A stretch of DNA of 64,000 nucleotides from Watersipora subatra (lineage: Eukaryota; Bryozoa; Gymnolaemata; Cheilostomatida; Watersiporidae), in contig NC_088715.1 in the NCBI RefSeq assembly GCF_963576615.1, positions 23,836,499 through 23,900,498 on the forward strand. Reading direction: 5' to 3'. How positions within the stretch are numbered: position 1 is the first letter of the stretch; every line of letters begins with the position of its first letter. The position numbers and the translations under genes are program-made. A model generated the notes under the pieces. It saw only the letters and a list, made by a program, of their open reading frames with translations, did not search any database and was not told the origin of the DNA. This document shows, piece after piece, positions 45,090 to 57,833 of this stretch.

Positions 45090-45235
45090 CTGTGTATGCC
45101 ACAAACACGGTGCTGTCAATCTATGCAACAAACACGAGATTCGCAATCTATATAAGAAACACGGCGCTGTCAAAGTGTACAGTTATCAAAGTGCTGTCAG
45201 AGCTTACAGCAGTCATACAGAGTGCTGTTAGTCTA
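45090..45235 (+). repeat. Imperfect 27- to 30-bp tandem repeat
   Basis: About five degenerate units of the form TATGCAACAAACACGGTGCT-GTCAATC. The 69-codon frame crossing it reads as repeated YATNT/LSIY blocks and is probably not coding. Confidence 0.5.
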
Positions 45236-46343
45236 TTTAGCAAGTAGGTTGCATACAGCAAGCATTTCGCTGTTGTTTTGGCTGCAATTAGGTGCTTCAA
45301 AAATATTATGCTTGCAGCATACTAAACACATTGTTTTTTAAATATTATTAAATTTAATAAGTGGTTCACCTTTGCCTTCTTATGGATTTTTTCCGGCAAG
45401 GGCTTCTTCTACCTAAAACATTTTGTCTGGCGAGTAATTTTCCTGTAAAGCTGTAGTGTTAGTTATGTGTGTTAGTACAGAATATGTGTGTTAGTACAGA
45501 AACAATGGCAGTTTTGGTACAATTGTTTAATTGTCTAAAACTTACCATAAGGCAAAAACTTTTTGTCTTATATTTTTGGCAGATATTATAATTCTGGCTA
45601 GATTTATGCAAATTTACGGTTTTTAGTTTTTTAAACTACCGTCATGAAATATGTTCTAGGCCTAGTTATTATTACTCTTATTGCTACCATTATTAGTATT
45701 ACTATTCTTAACATCGCATAACCTCATTACTTTTCCTCAGCCATCAATGTAATTGTGCACTAATTTGACACTTTTGATACCGTCTACATCAATCGTGTCT
45801 CTTCTCTTTAAAAAGTGAACGTTGCCTAATACATTACTATAAAGTCTATTGGAACATTTACATGTCAGAGTACATTAAAAACAGAAATCTTAGGCATGTC
45901 GAGATTTTTTACGATTGAACATTCATTTGTGTATTTCTCATTACAAATTAATTATCACACAATATCTTCATTTAAAAATTCTCTTTTATAAATCTGGTCA
46001 TTTTTTAAAATTTCTTTTTGAAATAGTAGCTAGCAGAAGTTTTAACAATACCATAACGTTTATAAAATGCAGATAATATTTGTAATCAGCAAATATTTTG
46101 TCGATTTAAACCACAATTTTGACTACAATAAGACCCGTGTCCGTCTGTCTGAAGCCACGGTTGGAAACTGAAAAAAATTAGTACATTACATTCACAATAT
46201 TTCTATGCGGCGCATGATGTGCATGTTTGAGTTAGTCCGCAAAAGATCCACATCATGGAAATAGCAAAACTGCGTAAGTTAAGCGAGTTTTGCTATTCGT
46301 AATTCTTTATCGAATGTTTCATGCTTGCGAATGATGGAAATGA

Positions 46344-46768
46344 GGGACGAGTATAACTGGAGTGGCTCAGAACCTGGTCACGTGAAGGGGGAATTTTCTG
46401 TTTTTGTCTAATATTTAATATCTAATGCCAAATCTTACCAATTTTTTCGAGATTTATATTTTTTTATACATTTCTCTATTTTTCTATACATTTTCCGAAT
46501 ACCTCTCTGTGTACAATAATCTTATGCAAGATTCTGCAACTATTTATGCATATTTTTGCATAATATCTTATCTTATATTTCTTAACAGTATTGGGTTATT
46601 AGTAGTGGGTTATTGCAATACTGCTGTGATAGAATATAGCATTGTGGCAAGTGTCTAATATTAATCGTGATTAAATGCAACTGGGCATGTGCAAGACATG
46701 TGACAAAAACAGAAAATTCCCCCGTCAAGTGACCAGGTTCTGAGCCACTCCAGTTATACTCGCCCGGC
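46344..46768. mobile_element. Short element with about 62-bp terminal inverted repeats (MITE-like)
   Basis: The left arm from CGAGTATAACTGGAGTGGCT through GGGGGAATTTTCTGTTTTTG is inverted at 46705-46761 with about two mismatches. AATGA flanks both ends (46339-46343 and 46769-46773), a possible 5-bp target duplication. The roughly 300-bp interior is AT-rich and non-coding. The superfamily is not identified. Confidence 0.8.
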
Positions 46769-48199
46769 AATGAGACTTGCGAATAATGCACTTTGCCTAT
46801 TGCCCAGGCTATTCCATTTTAGACATTTTTACACTTTAGCCGTTTTTATTTTGGTTTGAACAGTTCCTCAAGCTGCTAAGAGTGACAAGACTGCATCACT
46901 ACTTATGAACCTATGAAGGCAATAACTGGCAACACAGTTATCAATAGTTTACCAAAGCGCTGGTGTTAAATGCACCTTACGAGAATGTCAATTGAACTAC
47001 TTAATTGCAAGGTAACTCAGCTTGTGCACAACTCCAACTGTGTATCATGCGCGCCATGGAAAAACAGTGATGGCAATCGAGTTGGTAGTATGGCGCATGG
47101 TTGACTGGTAGTCTAACAGCTATGCCAATTCACTGTTTTCTATAATTGCCACCACCTCCTCAAAGAATTGCACAAATTACTTATTATACCTGATGATCAT
47201 TCATGGCGCACTCGGCTGCCAGAGGACTATAATAACTTATTTACTATAATAGGTTCTTTACTTTAATAATATCTGTATAATTTCTTCTGTCTAAAGAAGG
47301 AATTATTAGAGAAAAAATAGCATTAGACAGAACTCAAACCTACTTCCTTCAGTATGGTGGGCAAACAGTCTTCCATTTTTGCTAATTAGTTACTTCTTAG
47401 CATATGTTAGAATAGTTGTGAAAATTCTTGTTTTCTGTGCTTTATGGTACATTTGATGATCTCTCACCGCTCTTGAGACTGCCAGGGTATGAGCTAGTTA
47501 AAAACTTTGTGCATATGCTGATTGCTTTCATATACTGATAGCATAGCGACTTACAATGCGAAAATCTTTTTTGCGGAACCGTTCAATGAATTGTTTTTAG
47601 CGATGCATCTAATATGTTATTATTGACACTTTAAAATTGTCTAATAGGTTAATAAATAAATCCTTTGTTTCATTTCATCGAAATTAAAAAAAAGTCAAGT
47701 AACGTGTTAAGTACCTTCATTTACATTGCTTGCTGATTTTCCTAGCAGTAACTTTCAACTGCAAAAAAGCTTATTCTAGAAGGGCTCAAAATTTTATGCA
47801 AAAGTCGTAAGAGAGAAAACGCAAGTCGCTAATAAGACTGCTAAAAATGAATACAATATTTAAATTGGCATAACTACGCTACTCAAAACTATGACAGCTA
47901 CGCTCTGATCAATTTAGTTAAACACGCAACAAATACAAAAAACATTTTTTCAATTAAAAAAAATCATAATTCCAATAATAATAATTAAATAACTATTTTA
48001 GATATGTCATTGAAGTATTATGTGAACTAATAGGAACTTACAAAAGTTTTGATTGGAGCAACGATACCCCTCAGGTCTTCCATATCAGCCCGCAACTGGA
48101 TTACCACTTCATTCTCCTCCAGTATTTGGCAGGGTTGCTGCCAAACACTGCTGTCAACATGATGGTCAGCAAAACTTAACATGCTTGTTTCTTTTTCAT

Positions 48200-49345
48200 T
48201 TTTACTATTTAGTCAGTCTCTCAAACACCTGTCAGCATTTTTTAACAATTTTTTTTTGCAAAATGATAAAAACCTATAGTGATCAATATAAATAAGAAAG
48301 ATAATATAGTTTATTAACAAACAAATTTATTTTAAAGCATACTGTGTTTAAGTTGTCATAAATTACAGAATTTTAATTGAAAATATATAACAAACCTCGA
48401 GTTATAGAATGCTAATAAAAATACCGACTCTGTACAATTTGTGTTTAGACTATTTCATAGGGTCACAAGTCAATGGCTCTTTCAGTCATGAAATAGATTT
48501 CATGCCTGAATAGTTGTCAATGATGTAAAGATGAATGTCACAGAATACGATCATCATGTTACGCTTTCTGCTACTGACAAGTTTGCAGTCAATTGACAAG
48601 TTTGCAGTGCATTCATACTTTGACATCTTCAATGTAGGTACCGCATAACTTAAAAATTATTTGATGTAAAAACCTGAACAGATAGACTTATGAATTTGGT
48701 GTCTCATAAAGATTTATAGTTTTGGAACACATTTCCCTCTCTGAGTACCACGTCCTGTAAAAACATAGGCAATCATAAACCTCTCCCACTTCCTTTCACC
48801 ATGAAATTTTTGGCAGGTTTCAACAACAGTTTACTATTGCTTTCTGAAAGGTGCTTTTATTGAAACACCATCTCCGGCTAGCTGGTCATTGGCTAGCAGA
48901 GGAAACAATTTTAGTTCATTCTTTCCTTGTCCATTGTTTTTGTATTCTGCATATTTATATGTATATGATGCAAAATACCACAAAGATAGATTTTCCTACA
49001 AAGTACTTAGATTTATTTTTAGCACAAATAAATGTATATTTTGTTGACTTTATAATTTGCATATCAAGAATATGATGCCAGCTAAAATATATAGGAAGCT
49101 TTAAGAAGCGTATAAATTGTTTTAGTTTATTTTTACTCCAAATCTTTTGTATAAACTAACATTTATTCAAGTTACAAATTATTTTTAGCAGTTTAAGTTT
49201 TAGTATTGTCTAATTTTTAGCTATTAATTGAAGTAAAAACAATCCAGAAAAATTCCAATTTAAATAAAGCCCGTTAAAACTGTCAGCTAGAAAAGCTGTG
49301 AAACCTTCAAATAAAACACTGTTAGCTGACCTATTACCATTGTTA
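48200..49345. other. Intergenic, no gene seen
   Basis: Unassigned AT-rich sequence upstream of the collagen pseudogene start. Confidence 0.5.
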
Positions 49346-50180
49346 GGCTGTTTCTTATTCTAATATGATGGTTTTAAAGAGAAACTGCAGCCTTTTGAGC
49401 TAAAACGCTTGAGCTTCAAACGACAGGTTGTTTTGTAGGGTGAATTACAACATTAATCCGCAAACAACTAGTTGTGATTCAATTTGCAAAAAAAAAACTG
49501 GTGTTTGCAGAAATTTCAATCTGACATTGATGTCAGATGTCAATCATCTCACAATGACAATCTCTGAAACTGAACACGTCTTAATTTAGCAATTTTTCAG
49601 GTCAAAATCACAAATACATTGTTTGTGCAGCAATGCTCTTACAAACGTGCCAAACTTCTGCTTGCAGTACGCTAAGCAGACATCACGCTATCTCAAACTG
49701 ACCACTAAACTAAAGATAAGCTGCCATGTGTGAAAACACACTTTCTTTAGATATTTTCATACATGTACAAGACCAGCATCAGGCTATTTCTCATCTTGAT
49801 ATGATGGTTTTAGAGAGCAGATGTAGCCCTTTGATTTAAAACAGTTGAACTTCAAACTACAGGTTTTTTGAAGTTTAAATTAATCCACAAACAACCAGTT
49901 GAGGGTTCAATTTTTAAAAAAATTTACTATTGTTGACAAGAATAGCATCCAACCTTTTATTGCTCTCTAGAACTGAACATGTTTTCAGTTGGCGTGGTTT
50001 CTTACCAAAATCACTGAGACATTGCCTGCACAGCCATGCTCTTATTAATACGCCAAACCTCTGCTTGCAGTACACTAAGCTGATATCATACTATCTCAAA
50101 CTGACCAACAAACTAGAGATACATAGCCTTGAGTAAAAACCCATTTCCTTTAGATATCTTCATAGATGTACCAGACAAGT
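49346..50180 (+). repeat. Tandem duplication, two copies of about 435 bp
   Basis: Copy 1 (49346-49781) and copy 2 (49782 to about 50180) share ATATGATGGTTTTA, TCTGCTTGCAGTAC, CTATCTCAAACTGACCA and TTAGATAT then TTCATA in the same order. They are diverged by substitutions and indels and neither has a coding frame. Confidence 0.8.
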
Positions 50181-52920
50181 AACGAATATTTAAAAGCACA
50201 TAACTATAAATTCAATATACTGTTTAAGTCGAAATAACTTTTTGAAAAAAATTATCAGTAATCATGCTATAGCATTGATCTTGCCAAAACTAAGTGCAGC
50301 TTAACTCAAAATAATGTCTTGTAGCTTCAAAATAAATTTCATGTTATTTAAGAGCTGGCTAGATCTGCAAACCATTTGAAATTGAATGTTCATCAAGATT
50401 ACATTTAAAAAAAAGGGAAAATATGTTTGCTACTAAATGCAAACATATTTTACAAACATTTTAAATGTTTCTGCTTTGTGTAGTATGCATCAAAGCATTA
50501 AAATCGTTTACAAGTAATGCCAACACTCAAATTCCTAGCAAATATTAACCAGTCATCTTAACCTTTGGCCTCATAATTCTCATCTGAACAATTGCAAACC
50601 ATAAAAAACACCGATACCTACTGATAAAATCCACTTACATGAACTAGGTCATATCTCAAAAACTGCTGCATCAAACACAATTATCTTTTGTGTGAAAAAT
50701 AAGTACCTATCTTCCAAACAATTTGTCAATTTTCATCTTTCTATGTCCATATTGGACCAAAATAGGTTTTTCACTGTAGCCACTATTTATAGGCAGTCTA
50801 AGATATCATTCATATACCTTAAATGACACTAATAACCGATCTGCCTCTAATATTATAGTAATGCTGACTTGAATTATTTAAAAAGAATCTACATATATAT
50901 AAATAATAAAAATTAATAATTCATTAATATACATACGTTTATATTAATAAATTTTAACTTTGTTCTTGTATGTCTGTTAGTATGTGTAAACGCTATCCTT
51001 TTTCATATTTTTGCCCAATTTTATTCAAATTTCACTCAATGGCGCTACATTTCTTCTGACAGATGTCTGAATTACTTGGCTTCAAAACTCTGGTTTTTCA
51101 AAACCAGCCTTCTAAGCAAAAACCTGCGAGCAAACTTGTTAAAAATAAAATAGATCTTGGGCTTGCTGATAGTTTGGAACAGAATTCAATGGATATGCTA
51201 CTCATTGCCTACACTGCTATTTCAAATTACCAGTTAAACAAAAACAGGTGTTCAGTAATTTTAATGCAGCTGAGAAATCTGAACGGTGATTTGGTTAGAA
51301 TTAGAGTTTCTGATCAAACAACTAGATGTAATTGTTGACTATGAACCGTAAACAGAAATATTGGTTTTTATTATACATTACGGCACAACAACAGAGTTTA
51401 TCAGTGTTCAATTATTAGCCAATCAAAATAACTTTTGTCAGTACACACAAGTTTGGTAACCTGTTCATCATTAGCTTGAAATGCAAACAAATGTGGCCTT
51501 AAGACGTTTCTTGCTTTACGAAGTAGAAAACACTTTAGACTTTTTGAGAAAAGTTTATGATCATTAACAAGGTAAACAAGATAATTGTAACAAGATAAGG
51601 TAAACATTGCAATTATCGGCACATTGAAAGGTTTCAGTTTTGTTATAATTTCTTGAATTAACTTTTCACAGGTAATGCATATATTTTTGTGAGCTATTTG
51701 TCATTATTTTGTGTTGCACCACTTGCCAATCACCAATTTATTGTCAAAGATTTACATTGTTTGCTTTACACCACACATAGTGGTTTTCCAACCTTTTTTT
51801 TACCAATTTTGATGTCAAATTGAGTAAAATCATAAGTTTGATTTAGGTGAATTTTAAATTTGGAAAGTTTATTTTAAAATTTGATTGCATGAAAATCTTG
51901 CCTGATATGGGTATATATACAACAATAATAGGTAAAACATCTAGATACGTGAAATAAAAATCTAATAAAAGAGAAGACAACACCAATTATTGAAGAGAAT
52001 GCTCAAACTGATTATGCAATGATTGAATTAGAATTTAATAAGCTCATATACGGATATTAAACCTTAATGTCACGAGTGATTTAGTGGTGTCTAGTAGTGG
52101 TTTGCCATATAACAACATACACAGTTATGAATGCAAAGTTTCTCTTTATCTGCTATGGAGTACCACAATTGATAGTGTCACAATTTGGCAAGTGAAAAAT
52201 CAAGTGGAAAACAAGTGGCTGCACGTGACAAACTTTGTATGGCCAGTGTCAAAATAAAGCATGATGGTACCTTTAGATAGGACCAGAATATCTGGTGACA
52301 GATCAGGACACGATGTAATCATTTGATATGACATGAGGAAGTACACTTGCTAGATGGTTTTGACAATTGTTTGATCACCAAAGGATCAAAATTTGCATTT
52401 ATAAAAACATTTGGTTTAGAAAAAAAAGAATTTAAGTTTATACAAAAAAAATCATTTACTAATTGACCAGAGCAACTTATTCTTTAAAAAAGTTTTAATA
52501 ATATAAATTAGTACTCTAGCAGACAAGTGTGTTGTGTAAGATAGACTGGTGTAATAACTAATCATACAGTTATTCCACTATGGCTGAAGGCGGCTGATAG
52601 GTGTCGATGTTTGAGTGTCTGCTTACGGAACGGTATGTTTGGGGTTTGAATCACATACAATTCAATAGTTTTGCAGCTTCTGATCATGGCGTTGAACATA
52701 TGGATAGCCAGAGGGACAGACATGACTGACTCTTATTGTAGTGAAAAATAATGGTATAACTAGGCTCATTATAATGCATAAAAATAGACAGCATAGAAAC
52801 AGTTTTGATCAATTTACTTGTGGTATGTTAAATTTTTAATGTCAAGGAACAGTACACTATAAAGTGTTATGTTTATATTTCACAGCAATCAGATGGCTTT
52901 GATTTTCAGTTTTTGTGTCA
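50181..52920. other. Intergenic, no gene recognised
   Basis: The frame at 51063-51338 (91 codons) has no start context, splice structure or family resemblance that I can see. A possible tRNA-like fragment with a B-box-like GGGTTTGAATC lies at about 52580-52660. Confidence 0.45.
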
Positions 52921-52950
52921 TTATATATATATATATATATATAAATATAC

Positions 52951-53015
<65 letters not shown>
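52921..53015. repeat. (TA)n microsatellite
   Basis: TA repeats with scattered TACA and TAAA interruptions. Confidence 0.95.
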
Positions 53016-53017
<2 letters not shown>

Positions 53018-53226
53018 TATAGGGTATATATATAGGTAGGCTCAGGTATACTTAAAGGAGTTCTCGTTGACTTGAATCCATAAGTTTCTGTAGCATTACT
53101 TTTGCTCTCCAGATGTAAGAAGAAAAATGCCTTCCACCGCATTCTCCTCAGTAGTTTTTCAGTCATGTATATTAGTTTGGTAATGTAATCTCTCCTAGAT
53201 GCGATCGGTATATTTTCCTAGATGCG

Positions 53227-53255
53227 ATGTATATATATATATATATATATATACA

Positions 53256-53329
<74 letters not shown>

Positions 53330-53336
53330 TATTTCT
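53227..53336. repeat. (TA)n microsatellite
   Basis: A second TA tract 200 bp from the first, with ACATCTA near its start. Confidence 0.95.
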
Positions 53337-53793
53337 CTCATCATATTTGTTCTCATTTCTCTTTTACATATATATAAAAAATAAATGAGAACAAAGATGT
53401 CACATAGTATTTCTTGATGTAAATATGGATAGTTTTGTAATAGTGAGAACATCATCATCATTGATGATCTCTGAAGTATTGCGGCATCAACGCCGAGATA
53501 TATCTGAACCAGCCGTAACCTTTACTCATATAAAGCTACATGTACGCAATTGAAATCTATTCAAGCATGACCTGCTTTCCTTTTATATTATAATTTGATT
53601 GATGTACTCCACATTTTGCGTATAGACTTTGACGAAGCTGGGTACATACCTCTTTTAATTGCTCTAAAATTTAACAAATATGTTTTGAGTTGATTTCAAA
53701 AGGTGAATAAACTGCGATAAAGCGAGCCTAATCTGCCTTGAACTAAATTTTTGTACAACACGCTATTAATAAATATTTAATAGTAACCACAAA

Positions 53794-53943
53794 ATGAAGA
53801 AGAAACAAGCGTGCCAAGCTTTGCTGATCTTCATGCTGACAGCAGTGTGCAGCAGTGACCCGGTAGAGGAAAACGAAGTGGTGATCCAATTGCAGACTGA
53901 TATGGAAGAACTAAAAGAAGTCGTTGCGTCAATCAAAACTTTT
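53794..53943 (+). CDS. Collagen C4-like exon 1 (signal peptide, coil)
   Basis: ATG 53794, donor TTTT|GTAAGT (phase 0), 50 codons. The start is supported by the signal peptide directly after it and by its alignment with the ATG of the minus-strand pseudogene. Confidence 0.85.
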
Positions 53944-56900
53944 GTAAGTTATCTTCCTTTAAAAAAGGTAAACTTATTCTCACAAGCTATAACTTTTTAA
54001 TTTACTATGCTATCTAGTTTGTTTTGTTTGTGAAGTTAGTCATCTGTGTTGCTTATTGACTAATGTTTTAAACTCTCATTATATCTAATTTGGGTGCAAA
54101 AATAGTGCTACATGCATTGTGTGACTCCTATAAAAAATGAAAAATAGATTTATTATCAGCAAAAGTATATAGTTACGTAGCATGGTTGAATATACTAATA
54201 TCGTAGTGATTAATATTCCTACATTACCATAATTTATTTTAAGACATGTTTTATGATTCTTGTTTAGAATAATTGGAAACCTATTTTGTCTTGGGATGAA
54301 CATATTGACAACAAAGGAAACTAGTTGTGTTTTCTGCTATTGTAAATAAAGACTTGCAAGAGGAGTTGTTATACCAATGTAAATTTCAAAAGTTATGCAA
54401 CAATTTGTCATAATTATTGAAGTTTATATTTATGTTGCAAGTAATAAACAAAATTTATGTTAATAGATTGATAAACTGGAATTACCGATGATACTTTTCT
54501 ATTGTTACCTGGAATGAGTTAATTTTTGTAAAAGTGTTGTGAGTGAAAGCATTTAAGTATTTCAATTGCTCCTCATTAGCCATCGCAAACTATTTAAAAA
54601 AAAATTAAAATTGGTAAGAAAAACTAGTTCTGATAACAAGACAGGTAAAAAGGTTAAAGAAACTTGTTTTTGGCATAAGAAACTCTTCATTTATTGTTTT
54701 GTATTTGCTGCTATGTAAATAGTAGGTCAAATCTTTCATAGAAAATTAAAAGATTTTTCATGAATCTTAATCTTTTAATTAATGAAAGATAAAGATGAAC
54801 CTTTATCTTTCATCAGTTATTAATGAAAAATAAAAGTTAATAAATTGTTTGTAATTTTATAAGTTTGTAAATATGTATAAGGCTCTAGTATGAAGCTTAT
54901 ATATCATAAGGCTTGTATATTGTGTTTGAAGCCTTTAGGATAAAAGGACAAAAAATATAAAGAGAAATTCAGACTGCGCTAAAATTTTGTGAACAACAAA
55001 GGAAACAGTTTAGGTTGACTTTATTTGAAAAAGCATCAATCAGAGCAAAATAAATAAATATTTGTTTCAGGATACAAATGAGAAAGTTTAGTAATTCGAG
55101 CTAAACTCAAGCTATTTTAAATAGCTAGAATTTTGATAATCTTATGGCTGTGTATTTTTTCAACACGCGGAATCAGCAGCTCGTGTTACGCTCCGGTTGA
55201 GCCTAAATAGTGCCAAAAGCCACCCTTGATGACTTTTCTCTGTTTTTGATTTTCTGCTACGTTAACTTTACCGCTGTGTGTTTACTTTCCTTCACGTTTA
55301 TTTTTCAACAAGTTTTTTATGCACAAGTAAATTGCATGACTTGATATTTTCAATACAAATAATTTTTTTTATCAATCCATGTTTGAATTACAAGTAAAAA
55401 GGTCATACTTTTTATTCATTCTTCTTGAGTCATTGTGACTTCTTCTAACTCTCATCTGCTATCCGTTAATGATCTAATGTGCTTGCTTTTTTCTTTCATC
55501 TCTCCTTTCTTGCATTGGTTCTTTTTCTTTAGTGTTTTTAGATTTTCCTTCTTATTTGTTCATCTGATTTATGTTAGCCTGTCTTAGTTTTCTACCACAA
55601 TCATTATATGAAGCTTTATTCTTTTTGCTCAGTCAATTCCTCATTATTCACATTTGTTTTCTATTCCTATTATGCTTCTTTTTAATCCGCTCTGAGCCAT
55701 TTCTGTCGCCTTTTTGTCGTTTTTGTTTGTTTAACTTTACTGCCTTGTTTTTGTTCATGTTGGATAAACATTAAAACATTTACTCAAAATGATTTGTTGT
55801 TTACTTTAAAGGAAAATTAGGAGTTTACAAAGACGATTCTTTATGTGTTTTTGAAACATCTAATTATTCAAAAATTTGACATGCGTCAAACTGACACAAA
55901 TATTAGTAATCTTGGCAACTGGGGTAAAATGAGTAAGCACAAGATGGCCAATAAAACACGGAGACAGCATGTGAATACGCTTTCAGTTCTTCTCAAACAC
56001 TAGATGGCGAGTTGTGTGCTTAAATTTCACTCACCATAATCTCTTGTCTCAACTTGTAACCTTGGCTGGAGAAAATGGCAGACAGCGAATAAACACCCAT
56101 TATTTTATATTAGTTTAAAGATCATTTTTAGTAATGTTTTTATTCTAAATTTTTTGATCATAGAATCTCAAAAGAGGCATTAAAACATTGAGCTAGATAT
56201 TGGGAGACCTCTACTGACACTGATAAAAATTTGCTATGTTAAATAAATATCTTATCTGTTCAAAAAGTCTAAACTTTACTGGTGTTGTAGATTGATGAGG
56301 CTGTAGCAGGAAACAATCCTTGGGAAGAGCAAGGTAAAATATTTTTAAAAAGTCACAAAATCGTTTCTTCCTTAAGACTAGTTTTATTACAGCAGCATCA
56401 AGTTTTCTGTGTAAACTGACAGCTATATATTTACTTCTTACAGTAAAAGTGCAGTGTTTTCTGCGTGCGCTGACAGTATTGGGTTAATGAGCTCTATCAC
56501 TTCATCAGCCACATATTTTGGAGACACAGTATTTGCTGTAAGCTCTGACAGAACCAGGGTCGTTGCAAACAATAACATTTCTACCTTCAGAGCACTGGCA
56601 ACTTCTGAAAACAAACTTCACAACAGTAGTTTTTACATCCGGTTATTGCATGATACGATTGAAGTGTCTGTTTTTAGCTTTCAATCTTTTATGAGAAATA
56701 TTATGGCATTTACTTCCTCGATAGGGTCATACTTTAGATGCTTGAGCAGTTACGAACCAACTTGTAAACTGATATTCTACATGATACATCGAGTTACTGA
56801 TCAAAGTCTTATTTTACTATATAATATGTTTGTCTCGAAATATTATCTCTTTAAACTGTTACTTTAAGTATAAAATATTTCTAATTATTTTACATAATAG

Positions 56901-57754
56901 TGGCTGTCAGCTTATTGACATAAGCTGATATTGATTTATTGTGTTAAATTCCCTTTATTCGATTTTTTGTGTTAAATGTATTTCCTTAACTTCCTTCTAT
57001 CGGTCTCATGAGTCATTTTGCCAACTGAGTAAAATTACTGCAGAGCAGTAAAGGGAAGAGTTTTGTTACATTTGCAATGATTTTAGCAGTTTATCTCTTT
57101 TATTTCAGTAGTTTGGGTTTAACTACATTTTTTTATAAAAAACATTTTACATTTGCGGTGTAGGCTACAGTACATAATTCTTTTAGTAAAAGCATTTGAA
57201 GTTGGACACTGTTGCTTGTCATTGGTTAACTTGCCAAAGAATCATCACACTCTTGCAAAGGCAATTTTTGATCACAAAATAGTATATTAGTTACCCAAAT
57301 TAGTGAACTTTTGATCAGGTTTTGCTAGGCATGTCAATTTGAGCTATAACATAAAATTGCAAAGTAAAATAATTTTTTATGACATATAACCATAAATTCA
57401 TTGGGACATGTAAATATATTAAAAACCCAATAAACTATTTGTATTAGACTCAGGCATGTACGTTTGTTATAACCTGGTAAAAAGATAAAGATCTGTTCTA
57501 CTCTATTTGTGTCAGCTTGTCTGAATTAGTAGTGTATATATAGTCTATTGGTATTGCAGCTAGTTAATTCATCTCAATTGCATGAATAGTTGGGCCACCT
57601 GGACCTCCTGGACCACCCGGGGTAGCTGGTAGAGATGGACGAGATGGAGATGACGGTAGAGATGGTAGAGATGGCTTAACTGGAGAAAAAGGTGCAAATG
57701 GTAGTGCTGGAATAGCTAGAATGGCAGGAAAAGACATACTTGGCATTCCAGCCA

Positions 57755-57833
<79 letters not shown>

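Larger units (their letters stand above)
42370..48041. other. Between pseudogene exons, mostly unassigned
   Basis: Apart from the Gly-Pro-Pro exon near 42.7 kb, the imperfect 27- to 30-bp repeat at about 45090-45235 and the TIR element at 46344-46768, I see no gene or named repeat here. Confidence 0.5.
37460..48199 (-). pseudogene. Short-chain collagen C4-like pseudogene
   Basis: Four exon equivalents of the plus-strand collagen gene appear in order on the minus strand. Exon 1 (48199-48042) starts MKKKQAC, then TAA where the paralog has Gln. It carries a net 8-nt excess, then matches EENEVVIQL and IKTF up to the same donor. The Gly-Pro-Pro exon (42799 down to about 42660) starts GPPGPPGPP, then loses frame. 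Exon 39017-38862 has degenerate Gly-X-Y triplets followed by [17 protein letters not shown] and a TAG (38868-38866) in place of a Tyr codon. Exon 37708 to about 37500 matches [12 protein letters not shown], then ends in a 24-bp triplication and a stop. The equivalent of exon 2 was not found. Two nonsense codons, frameshifts and truncation indicate a dead copy. Confidence 0.75.

Noticed and set aside
51063..51338. A 91-codon frame as a gene
   Set aside because: There is no family resemblance and no supporting exon or promoter; chance in 64 kb of AT-rich DNA is likely.
54784..54815. Short palindrome ATGAAAGATAAAG / CTTTATCTTTCAT
   Set aside because: A 13-bp AT-rich stem with a 6-nt loop is expected by chance in this composition.
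57701..57756. Reading-through of collagen exon 3 ([12 protein letters not shown]) as coding
   Set aside because: The Gly-X-Y register breaks and the phase no longer fits exon 4; donor AATG|GTAGTG restores both.
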